Source of the DNA: Veillonella dispar | Lineage (GTDB): Bacteria; Bacillota; Negativicutes; Veillonellales; Veillonellaceae | NCBI RefSeq assembly: GCF_900637515.1 | Contig: NZ_LR134375.1 | Location: 765,952 to 829,951, forward strand | Length of the DNA stretch: 64,000 bases | Direction: 5' to 3' | Part shown: positions 9,871-16,091 of the stretch, piece by piece | Position numbering within the stretch: position 1 is the first letter of the stretch | How the letters are laid out: the number at the start of each line of letters is the position of its first letter | Translations under genes and position numbers: made by a program | The notes under the pieces: generated by a model | Database searches by the model: none | What the model saw: the letters and a program-made list of their open reading frames with translations, nothing else | Told to the model about the DNA's origin: nothing

Positions 9871-11624
9871 CATTAGAAGATCGATTAAAAGAATTCCATT
9901 CTGGTGATGAGGAACAGTTAAGTTTTATTTTCTCGGATAAACCTAGGTTGATAGTTAACGCACCAGCGGGTTGTGGTAAAACAACAGCTATGGTTAGTAA
10001 AATTGCTAGAGAGTTAAGTCTTGGTAATATTGAAAGTAATAAAAAAGTCTTAGCAATGTCATTTAGTGTAAATGCTTCGATTCGTATAAAGTCAGATGTC
10101 AAAGAGCTTTTGCCTTCATTGGTAGATAACTCGAAATTACTTTTAAAGAAGTTAGATATCGCTAATTATCATAATTTTGCAATGAGATTACTTTATAAAT
10201 ATGGATTTTTATTGAATGAGGAATTTATAAATCTTTCAGAGTTTAGAATCATTAGTGATAGTATTGTTATAAAGGAAAACTTAATTTCCTCATCCGATAA
10301 CTATATAATCGAAGAGTTAATAAAAATAGTTACGTCTTTTGATTTTTCTCAAATTGAATCTGTTATGGATCAATATTGGGAAACAATTAATAATACTCTT
10401 ATTAATAAAAAAATAATTACATATAATGGTATTTTAATAGCGGCTAAAAAACTTTTATCTAATGATAATATTAAGAAATTTTATACTAATTATTACTCAA
10501 TGATTATTATAGATGAATTTCAAGATACTAATATTCTTAGTTACTATTTTATAAAATCATTAATTGATAATAATAAAGTAGTTTTTCTAGGTGATGGTAT
10601 TCAAAGAATTTATGGTTTTTTAGGCGCATTAGATGATGTGTTTCAACGTGTAGAAACTGACTATAGTCCACAGATTATATCATTCAAGAATAACTATAGA
10701 TATAATAACACCTCTATAAAAGAACTAGATCATCTAATAAGAGCTTATGTAGATCAATATATAGATCCAAAGTTAGAGTCTTCTATATTAATAAAAAAAC
10801 TACAATCAGATACTGAAGAGGTTAATTTTATTAGTGAAGGAATAAAGAATATAATAGAAAGTAATTGTAATGTTGCTATACTACTTCGAGCAGGATGGCA
10901 AGGTGGCATTATAGCTGAAAAATTAAAAGATGAATCAATTCATTTTTTTAATGGGCTTTATTCGGAAGATGATTGTGAATTTATTGATTTTTATAATGTT
11001 GCAATAGAGGAGTTTTATAATAACGTTTCAGGTAATGCAGTTCAAAGTTCATTAAAAAAATGCCTGCAAGCTATTAAGAATCGTGAACATGAAATTTATA
11101 CTAATGACCAAAAAAAATATATATTTGATTCGTTATATAAGTTGTTAGAAAAGTTATTTGAAGTATCTAAAAATTGGGAGGGTACCACAAAAGAAAGATA
11201 TAAAAATATTGAGTTTAGTCTTAATAATAATGGCTTAAAACATATGATAGAATATCTTGATGAAAAAGTTGTATTAACTACTATTCACTCAGCTAAAGGA
11301 TTAGAATGGGACTATGTAATTTTGCCACAAATGAATAAAAGTGTTTTTCCTTCATGGAAACATATGTGTAAGAAGTGTCATAATTTAAATAGTTTTAAAT
11401 TAGATAATGATTCCTGCACAAGTTTGTTATTACCAGAGATGAAAACTTTGTTTAGGGAAGAGTTAAGTGTACTCTATGTTGCTTTAACACGTGCAAAGAA
11501 AAATGTTTTTTTTACTGTTAATACTGGTATAAATACACATGGGTATCCTAAGAAGGAAAATTGTTTTATTAATTTACCTGGTATTAATCAATTAGATTTT
11601 GCGTGGAATGATTATGTTAGTTAG
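9867..11624 (+). CDS. gajB: Gabija GajB: UvrD/Rep-like helicase
   Basis: GajB is the superfamily 1 helicase-like partner of GajA; the two form a large complex, and GajB is thought to sense DNA ends and hydrolyse nucleotides. The 585 residues show motif I NAPAGCGKTT (about 31-40), motif II IIIDEFQDTN (about 213-222), motif III GDGIQRIYGFLGA (about 242), motif V TTIHSAKGLEWDYV (about 471) and motif VI LYVALTRAKK (about 535). All are intact. It is somewhat longer than the best-known GajB. Its start overlaps the gajA stop (ATGA). The region is clearly AT-rich with many AAT/TTA codons, as in the restriction genes, which fits a horizontally acquired defence block. Confidence 0.9.
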   Translation: MTLEDRLKEFHSGDEEQLSFIFSDKPRLIVNAPAGCGKTTAMVSKIARELSLGNIESNKKVLAMSFSVNASIRIKSDVKELLPSLVDNSKLLLKKLDIANYHNFAMRLLYKYGFLLNEEFINLSEFRIISDSIVIKENLISSSDNYIIEELIKIVTSFDFSQIESVMDQYWETINNTLINKKIITYNGILIAAKKLLSNDNIKKFYTNYYSMIIIDEFQDTNILSYYFIKSLIDNNKVVFLGDGIQRIYGFLGALDDVFQRVETDYSPQIISFKNNYRYNNTSIKELDHLIRAYVDQYIDPKLESSILIKKLQSDTEEVNFISEGIKNIIESNCNVAILLRAGWQGGIIAEKLKDESIHFFNGLYSEDDCEFIDFYNVAIEEFYNNVSGNAVQSSLKKCLQAIKNREHEIYTNDQKKYIFDSLYKLLEKLFEVSKNWEGTTKERYKNIEFSLNNNGLKHMIEYLDEKVVLTTIHSAKGLEWDYVILPQMNKSVFPSWKHMCKKCHNLNSFKLDNDSCTSLLLPEMKTLFREELSVLYVALTRAKKNVFFTVNTGINTHGYPKKENCFINLPGINQLDFAWNDYVS

Positions 11625-11693
11625 AATCTATGAGTTTATACAATAATCTATTTTATATGTATGTTAGGTAACCCCAAAAAAAGTTGTTTAATT

Positions 11694-11703
11694 ATGTTAC
11701 AAT
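11694..11703 (+). promoter_or_regulatory. Extended -10 promoter motif ATGTTACAAT (copy 1)
   Basis: The motif has a TGT element in front of TACAAT. The same ten bases occur at 15321-15330 and 19879-19888, each time 30-45 bases before the start codon of a secreted-protein gene. No good -35 box is visible, as expected for an extended -10 promoter. Confidence 0.5.
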
Positions 11704-11737
11704 ACACTTAATATTACTATTTTGTGGAGAGATGTAT

Positions 11738-12949
11738 ATGTTAAAACGATTATTATTAAGTGCTATTGTATTGAGCGCTGTTAGTGTATCTAGTTATGCT
11801 GTTGATGTGAATATTCCTGGTGCAGATCCAAGTATTCCTAAGGATGTGTATGTACAGGGGGTATATAGTACTGAAAAGATTAAGAATGCTTATGATGTAG
11901 AAACTAGAAAGATAATAGATTCGATTATATCGAAAAAGGGAATACCTAAAGGGTTTGGTACTGCTGTTAATGATGATGAAGTTGAATCCTTTAAAAATGA
12001 TTTATATTCTATCAAGCGTCGTCAATTTGACGGTAATACAATTGTGAATTTACATAATAATGATGGTGGACTATCAGTTACACTTCCATTTAGTGCAATA
12101 CAGAAAGAGGCTATAACTGATTTTCCTAATTCAAATGCTCATTATTTAGTAGACTCCCCAATGATTGCTGCAGGTATTATTGAAAATAAAACACCAAACA
12201 CTACTGAAAAAACTGATGTGGTTTTTCAATATGACGGCTTAAGTAAAAGTTCTTTGAGAAAGACAACGCTCAGAGGGGCTGTTGAGATGGAGATTATTGG
12301 TTTAAAATTTGAGCTGAGTAAACATCCAAATCAAGAGTATAATGTTATCCTTTATCCGCGTGCAACGAAGCTAGTTACATCCAATGATATTAATACAATA
12401 ATGGCCAATTATATATTGCCTTCAATTCATTCTCTTCAAGAGTTAGCTGACTATAGTAAGGTTGAGACATATAAAACGTATTCCTTTAGAGTACCTAAAA
12501 CAGCTGTAAAAGATAAAAAGCTAAATGAAAGAGTAGAGGGTGTAACCTTTACAATTGATAAAAATATAAATCAACAGATTCGTATTGAACCTAATAATGA
12601 AACTGAAAAAGGTTTATTTAGTACAGTTGATGAAATTCGTATATTAAATAAGATTGATAATAAGTCGGCAGAGCTTTTTGGTATCCCTGGAGCAAGAATG
12701 ATAACTAAGGGACTCCATACTTATGTTTGGAATGATGGCATACCAGGGTTATTACTTGATCTTGAGTTAGATAATCAACAGGGGATATTGATGTTTATTA
12801 CTTATGATGAAAACCATAAGTATGTAAATACAATCCAATACCCGCTAGATAATGGTGTATATAGTAAAGTGCAATTACGTAAATTAATTACTGATGTAAA
12901 ATTATCGTCTACTGGTAATCTATATGCAGGTGATGTTTGGATTATTTAG
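11738..12949 (+). CDS. Secreted INIPGA-family protein, paralogue 2 of 4
   Basis: The product (403 residues from ATG 11738) begins with a signal peptide (MLKRLLLSAIVLSAVSVSSY) followed by AVDVNIPGADPSIPKDVY, matching paralogues 1, 3 and 4. The central block is MANYILPSI and the C-terminal block VWNDGIPGLLLDLE. ATG 11738 has GGAGAGA at 11725-11731. In-frame starts at 11684 and 11732 exist, but the former would put unrelated residues before the signal peptide and overlap the promoter motif. Function is unknown. It closes the block that starts with paralogue 1 and contains the restriction and Gabija genes. Confidence 0.8.
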   Translation: MLKRLLLSAIVLSAVSVSSYAVDVNIPGADPSIPKDVYVQGVYSTEKIKNAYDVETRKIIDSIISKKGIPKGFGTAVNDDEVESFKNDLYSIKRRQFDGNTIVNLHNNDGGLSVTLPFSAIQKEAITDFPNSNAHYLVDSPMIAAGIIENKTPNTTEKTDVVFQYDGLSKSSLRKTTLRGAVEMEIIGLKFELSKHPNQEYNVILYPRATKLVTSNDINTIMANYILPSIHSLQELADYSKVETYKTYSFRVPKTAVKDKKLNERVEGVTFTIDKNINQQIRIEPNNETEKGLFSTVDEIRILNKIDNKSAELFGIPGARMITKGLHTYVWNDGIPGLLLDLELDNQQGILMFITYDENHKYVNTIQYPLDNGVYSKVQLRKLITDVKLSSTGNLYAGDVWII

Positions 12950-12974
12950 TTAAAACTGTCTATAAATGAAATAA

Positions 12975-13000
12975 GGAAAGAAATCCTTCGATTTCTTTCC
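12975..13000 (-). terminator. Toxin mRNA terminator, copy 1
   Basis: Eleven base pairs are formed by GGAAAGAAATC and GATTTCTTTCC around a four-base loop. In the second copy (14883-14910) the stem has changed, but pairing survives as a G-U pair only when read on the minus strand; the plus strand would have an A-C mismatch. This favours a minus-strand terminator, at the end of the toxin transcript. Confidence 0.5.
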
Positions 13001-13026
13001 CTGTTTAGATATGATATAATTTATAT

Positions 13027-13118
13027 CAAAGTGAGGCATAAATGGTTTCGACGCCAGACTTCGCTTCTAGATTTATTGAATTGAAGAAACGGTCTGACTT
13101 CTATGTCGGGCCTTTTTT
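13027..13118 (+). ncRNA. Antisense RNA antitoxin of a type I toxin-antitoxin pair, copy 1
   Basis: An extended -10 box TGATATAAT ends at 13020, predicting a start near 13027. An intrinsic terminator follows: GGTCTGAC (13091-13098) pairs with GTCGGGCC (13105-13112), with six T at 13113-13118. The resulting RNA of about 92 nt is complementary to the 3' untranslated part of the minus-strand toxin transcript, the arrangement of RatA against txpA in Bacillus subtilis. The RNA ends and the regulation are predicted, not shown. Confidence 0.65.
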
Positions 13119-13158
13119 CATGCCCCAATTAGAAAGCTAGCTTTCAGCTAGAGGTCAA

Positions 13159-13236
13159 TCACTTTGCTGCCATGATAATGGTCGCTACAAGTATGCCAAA
13201 GGAAATCATTAACGATAACACTTTGAGTGTACTCAT
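13159..13236 (-). CDS. 25-residue hydrophobic toxin of a type I toxin-antitoxin pair, copy 1
   Basis: The short gene encodes MSTLKVLSLMISFGILVATI followed by IMAAK. This is one membrane-spanning helix after MST and resembles the small holin-like/TxpA-type peptides of Firmicutes, which damage the membrane when overproduced. The ribosome binding site GGCGGTGATC (13240-13249 on the minus strand) almost matches the full anti-Shine-Dalgarno sequence. Copy 2 differs by one residue (Leu4 to Phe) while three other base changes are silent, which indicates selection on the peptide. The toxin role is inferred from size, composition and the antisense gene. Confidence 0.7.
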   Translation of the reverse strand: MSTLKVLSLMISFGILVATIIMAAK

Positions 13237-13299
13237 ATTGATCACCGCCAATCTCTAGAAGATTAACAAAGGCTGGACCCATTTAGAGGCCTCAAGTTC

Positions 13300-13328
13300 A
13301 ATATAATGTTGTGAATAATAAAAGTAAA
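13300..13328 (-). promoter_or_regulatory. Toxin promoter, copy 1
   Basis: Read on the minus strand, TTTACT (-35, 13323-13328) is followed after 17 bases by TATATT (-10, 13300-13305). The same boxes and spacing occur in copy 2. Transcription would start near 13293, giving an untranslated leader of about 57 bases. Confidence 0.6.
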
Positions 13329-13334
13329 TAGATT

Positions 13335-13378
13335 AGAGGTTCCTAATAGTCACCTAGGTGACCAATAGGAACCTCTTT
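13335..13378. terminator. Bidirectional hairpin, AGAGGTTCCTA type, copy 1
   Basis: AGAGGTTCCTA pairs with TAGGAACCTCT, enclosing a second inverted repeat GTCACC/GGTGAC, and the stem ends in TTT. It lies just after the stop of the minus-strand OFA transporter gene and probably ends its transcript. Related hairpins occur at 15243-15286 and 16003-16047. Confidence 0.65.
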
Positions 13379-13402
13379 CGTTTTGTAATTAGTTCGGGGG
13401 AT

Positions 13403-14623
13403 TTAACAGTATCTTTTATGCAGACCTCGTTTGCCGTATATTTTTAAGATTATAGCAATAATTGTATTTAATACAAATAGAAGCGCAAAGCATACTAAGG
13501 CTGTAGTATATCCATATCCTGCTTCGTGAAAGTATGACACGAGCATAGGACCAACTATACCAGCTAATCCCCAAGCGGTTAGAATGCGGCCATGAATAGT
13601 GGAGAGTTGGCGTATGCCATAGAGGTCTGCAAGATATGCTGGCATACAGGCGAATCCGCCGCCATAGCAGGTGATAATGAGAAGAATTAAAACTTGGAAT
13701 GTTAGAGCATTATTGGTTTCGGCAAGTACGTAGAATGCGATGATTTGTATAATAAAGAATAGTATGTAAGTTTGTGCACGGCCAAAGTAGTCGGAGATAG
13801 TGGACCATGCAATGCGACCTCCACCATTGAAGATACCGATGATACCAACTAGTGATGCAGCTGCTGCAGGTGTCATACCAATGGTTTCTTGTGCCATAGG
13901 GGATGCTAAGGATAGAAGACCTATACCACAGGTAATATTAATAAAGAAAATCCACCAAAGGGCACCAAATTGCCAAGTTTTCATAGCCTCGTTGGCTAGC
14001 ATGCCATGGTTGTGAACGTACATAGTGGATTTATCTTTCGTAGTTCGAGGTGGTTGTTTTTGTTGAGGTGCTTTCAAATAGAGCGAAGAGGCGCCCATAA
14101 CCACTAGATAGATTACACCGAGGATAATGAAGTTATTTACTAATCCCACTTGAGCTACGAGGAATTGCATAAGTGGTCCTGCAATGAGTGAAGCAAATCC
14201 AAAACCCATAATGGCTAACCCGGTGGCAAATCCTGGGCGATTTGGAAAGTATTTTACCAGTGTAGAAACTGGTGTTATATAACCAATACCTAGTCCGATA
14301 CCACCGATGATACCATAGAATAGATAGAGTAAGGTAAGATTATGGACACTAAGTGCATAAGCAGTACCTAATAGGCCTGCCACCCAGAATAACATAGCAA
14401 GAAGGCCGCTTTTCTTGGGACCTATTTTTTCTGCAAAGGATCCTAAAAAGCCTGCAGACAGTCCAAGCATCAGGATAGCTAGGGAGAAGGTCCATGTTGT
14501 TTGAGACATAGTAAATCCCATATCTGCCATAATAGGTCGTGTGAGCACGCTCCATGCGTACACACTACCGATGGATATATGCAGACCAATGGCAGCTAGT
14601 GCAATAAGCCAACGATTTCTCAT
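13403..14623 (-). CDS. OFA-family major facilitator transporter (oxalate/formate antiporter-like)
   Basis: The 406-residue protein has about 12 membrane segments and the start typical of the OFA subfamily of the major facilitator superfamily (MRNRWLIALAAIGLHISIGS, then VYAWSV), which includes oxalate/formate antiporters and related monocarboxylate carriers. In the second half the family-like GGGRIAWSTISDYFGR is present. ATG 14621-14623 has AAAGGAG seven bases upstream. The substrate cannot be read from the sequence. The leader upstream looks like a riboswitch of the ZTP type, which would tie the carrier to one-carbon or formate metabolism. The gene is flanked by two 419-bp direct repeats. Confidence 0.85.
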   Translation of the reverse strand: MRNRWLIALAAIGLHISIGSVYAWSVLTRPIMADMGFTMSQTTWTFSLAILMLGLSAGFLGSFAEKIGPKKSGLLAMLFWVAGLLGTAYALSVHNLTLLYLFYGIIGGIGLGIGYITPVSTLVKYFPNRPGFATGLAIMGFGFASLIAGPLMQFLVAQVGLVNNFIILGVIYLVVMGASSLYLKAPQQKQPPRTTKDKSTMYVHNHGMLANEAMKTWQFGALWWIFFINITCGIGLLSLASPMAQETIGMTPAAAASLVGIIGIFNGGGRIAWSTISDYFGRAQTYILFFIIQIIAFYVLAETNNALTFQVLILLIITCYGGGFACMPAYLADLYGIRQLSTIHGRILTAWGLAGIVGPMLVSYFHEAGYGYTTALVCFALLFVLNTIIAIILKIYGKRGLHKRYC

Positions 14624-14689
14624 AAGAAAACTCCTTTCATATCGGTGAAATGATTAAAAATTTATATAGCAAATTTGCTATGAGAGAAC

Positions 14690-14795
14690 AAAAAAAGACC
14701 GCCTGAACAAAAGCTTGCCCAGACGGTCGGCTATCACACGATGTGCGCTACTGTGCATGTAGTCAATTCTACGAATCCGTCAGCCCAGTAGTAAT
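14690..14795 (-). promoter_or_regulatory. Structured leader with terminator, candidate ZTP (pfl) riboswitch
   Basis: Read on the minus strand: a helix CUACUG/CAGUAG (14786-14791 with 14748-14753) encloses GGCUGACGG and a small hairpin GUAG/CUAC. A hairpin CACA/UGUG follows, then CCGUCUGGGCA. Its first part can pair with the upstream GACGG as a pseudoknot, or can form the terminator stem GACCGUCUG/CAGGCGGUC followed by seven U. The order of helices, the CUGRCG joint and the CCGYCUGGGC ending match ZTP riboswitches, whose usual forms are ACUGGCG and CCGCCUGGGC; here both pairing partners differ together. The class is my inference. The terminator itself is clear and lies about 70 bases before the transporter start. 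Confidence 0.6.
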
Positions 14796-14882
14796 ATATT
14801 ATAAATATAGCAATTAAGAGGATATCTTGTCGATGATATAAGTCACTATCGTATGCACCATAAACATTTGTAATTGAAAATA

Positions 14883-14910
14883 GGGAAAGAAATCCTTTGA
14901 TTCCTTTCCC
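14883..14910 (-). terminator. Toxin mRNA terminator, copy 2
   Basis: On the minus strand GGGAAAGGAATC pairs with GATTTCTTTCCC (one G-U pair) around AAAG, followed by TATTTT. It is the counterpart of 12975-13000, with a longer stem and a better T run. Confidence 0.55.
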
Positions 14911-14935
14911 TATTTAGATATGATATAATTTATAT

Positions 14936-15026
14936 CAAAGTGAGGCATAAATGGTTTGGACGCCAGACTTCGCTTCTAGTAAGTAAAATTGAAGAAACGG
15001 TCTGACTTCTATGTCGGGCCTTTTTT
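14936..15026 (+). ncRNA. Antisense RNA antitoxin, copy 2
   Basis: TGATATAAT (ending 14929) is the promoter. The terminator is the same GGTCTGAC/GTCGGGCC hairpin (14999-15020) plus six T (15021-15026). The middle of the RNA differs from copy 1 around 14981-14989, where unrelated short AT-rich bases replace each other, so the two antitoxins may be partly specific to their own toxin transcripts. Confidence 0.65.
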
Positions 15027-15066
15027 CATACCACGATTAGAAAGCTAGCTTTCAGCTAGAGGTCAA

Positions 15067-15144
15067 TCACTTTGCTGCCATGATAATGGTCGCTACAAGT
15101 ATGCCAAAGGAAATCATCAATGATAATACTTTGAATGTACTCAT
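15067..15144 (-). CDS. 25-residue hydrophobic toxin of a type I toxin-antitoxin pair, copy 2
   Basis: It encodes MSTFKVLSLMISFGILVATI followed by IMAAK, identical to copy 1 except Phe4. The same GGCGGTGATC ribosome binding site precedes it. It is too short for ordinary gene finders and would be missed without the cassette context. Confidence 0.7.
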   Translation of the reverse strand: MSTFKVLSLMISFGILVATIIMAAK

Positions 15145-15207
15145 ATTGATCACCGCCAATCTCTAGATGATTAGCAAAGGCTGGACCCATTTAGAGGCCT
15201 CAAGTTC

Positions 15208-15236
15208 AATATAGTGCTGTCAATAATAAAAGTAAA
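15208..15236 (-). promoter_or_regulatory. Toxin promoter, copy 2
   Basis: TTTACT (15231-15236) and TATATT (15208-15213), read on the minus strand, are 17 bases apart, exactly as in copy 1, although the spacer has changed at several positions. Confidence 0.6.
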
Positions 15237-15242
15237 TAGATT

Positions 15243-15286
15243 AGAGGTTCCTAATAATCACCTTGGTGACCAATAGGAACCTCTTT
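15243..15286. terminator. Bidirectional hairpin, AGAGGTTCCTA type, copy 2
   Basis: Same structure as 13335-13378. Here it lies between divergent promoters (toxin copy 2 on the left, secreted protein on the right), so it may be a passenger of the duplication rather than a needed terminator. Confidence 0.6.
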
Positions 15287-15320
15287 CGTTTTGTAACTAT
15301 TATAATGGAATAGATTAATT

Positions 15321-15330
15321 ATGTTACAAT
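15321..15330 (+). promoter_or_regulatory. Extended -10 promoter motif ATGTTACAAT (copy 2)
   Basis: Same ten bases as at 11694 and 19879, 39 bases before the ATG of the secreted protein at 15370. Confidence 0.5.
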
Positions 15331-15369
15331 ACAAATAAGATAATAGTTTTTAGGGAGAGGGAGACTCAT

Positions 15370-15966
15370 ATGAAACGTTGTATTACATTACTAAGTCTTG
15401 GTCTATGTTTAGCATTACCAATGCTTTCACAAGCTAACGATATTAAACCTCTTATGCATGTTACGAATGTACATAATGGTCAATATGATGCGGCATTAGA
15501 TGCTATTACAGATACAAAGTTTTATGGACCGTATCAATTCCGAGTATTAAAGAATGCTATCGAAACACAGGGTGAAACGAAGGACATTGATGGTAGGGCG
15601 TTTAGAACCTCTGATGGGGTATTTATGCATGTAAAGGCTAGATCTATTGATAGTACGAGTTCCACGTTAGATGCTGAGGTTAATGAGATTGTTAAAGATA
15701 GGACGGTTCCTGAACCTACCGTAAAGATGGTATTGCCTGTTAAGCATGATGTAATAGGGGTCAATAATGATGGTGTGCGTAGTTTGCTAGCCGAATTTAT
15801 GTATGGCTGGCCATTACATAATAGGACGGATATGGTATTAGTTACTGATTATGAAGATACTCGTTACTATTATAATTTGCAGTTTTATAGAGACAAGCTA
15901 CCTGAAGGTATTCGCATTGAGCAGTTGCGCCAAATGATTATGGATGCGCAGTTCAGCTATAAATAA
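15370..15966 (+). CDS. Secreted hypothetical protein, 198 residues
   Basis: I do not recognise a family. The product has a clear Sec signal peptide (MKRCITLLSLGLCLALPMLS, then QAND), and the rest is soluble with mixed charge. It lacks the INIPGA motif of the larger secreted family but shares with it the promoter motif and a C-terminal tendency (LPEGIRIEQLRQMIMDAQFS resembles the ..QLRNMLTDVKL ending of paralogue 3). It may be a remote or shortened relative; this is a weak inference. GGAGAGGGAGA lies upstream of the ATG. An AGAGGTTCCTA-type hairpin follows the stop. Confidence 0.75.
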   Translation: MKRCITLLSLGLCLALPMLSQANDIKPLMHVTNVHNGQYDAALDAITDTKFYGPYQFRVLKNAIETQGETKDIDGRAFRTSDGVFMHVKARSIDSTSSTLDAEVNEIVKDRTVPEPTVKMVLPVKHDVIGVNNDGVRSLLAEFMYGWPLHNRTDMVLVTDYEDTRYYYNLQFYRDKLPEGIRIEQLRQMIMDAQFSYK

Positions 15967-16002
15967 GTGATATCTAATTAGCACAATATAGTTATAAATA
16001 AA

Positions 16003-16047
16003 AGAGGTTCCTAATGGTCACAGTAGTGACTTATAGGAACCTCTTTT
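16003..16047. terminator. Bidirectional hairpin, AGAGGTTCCTA type, copy 3
   Basis: AAAGAGGTTCCTA pairs with TAGGAACCTCTTT around a changed core (GGTCACAGTAGTGAC). It lies between the convergent genes at 15370 and 16092 and can end both transcripts. Confidence 0.75.
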
Positions 16048-16091
16048 GTCGGGCAAGTAATTTATATGAATTGGTTATAACGTTATATTAT

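Larger units (their letters stand above)
12970..13388. repeat. 419-bp direct repeat, copy 1 (toxin/antisense cassette)
   Basis: This segment matches 14878-15296 over its whole length with few differences and no net length change. It contains a minus-strand hairpin, an antisense RNA gene, a small toxin gene with its promoter, and a bidirectional hairpin. The two copies are in the same orientation and flank the OFA transporter and its leader. It accounts for the whole gap between paralogue 2 and the transporter. Confidence 0.9.
14878..15296. repeat. 419-bp direct repeat, copy 2 (toxin/antisense cassette)
   Basis: Second copy of the cassette at 12970-13388, same orientation and length. Every functional part (terminator hairpins, promoters, toxin, ribosome binding site) is kept. 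With the leader at 14690-14795 it fills most of the 746-base gap between the transporter and the next gene. Confidence 0.9.

Noticed and set aside
11664-11690. IS3-type end near ACCCCAAAAAAAGTTG before paralogue 2
   Set aside because: It has only a short likeness to IS3 ends and no partner repeat nearby; chance is enough in such AT-rich DNA.
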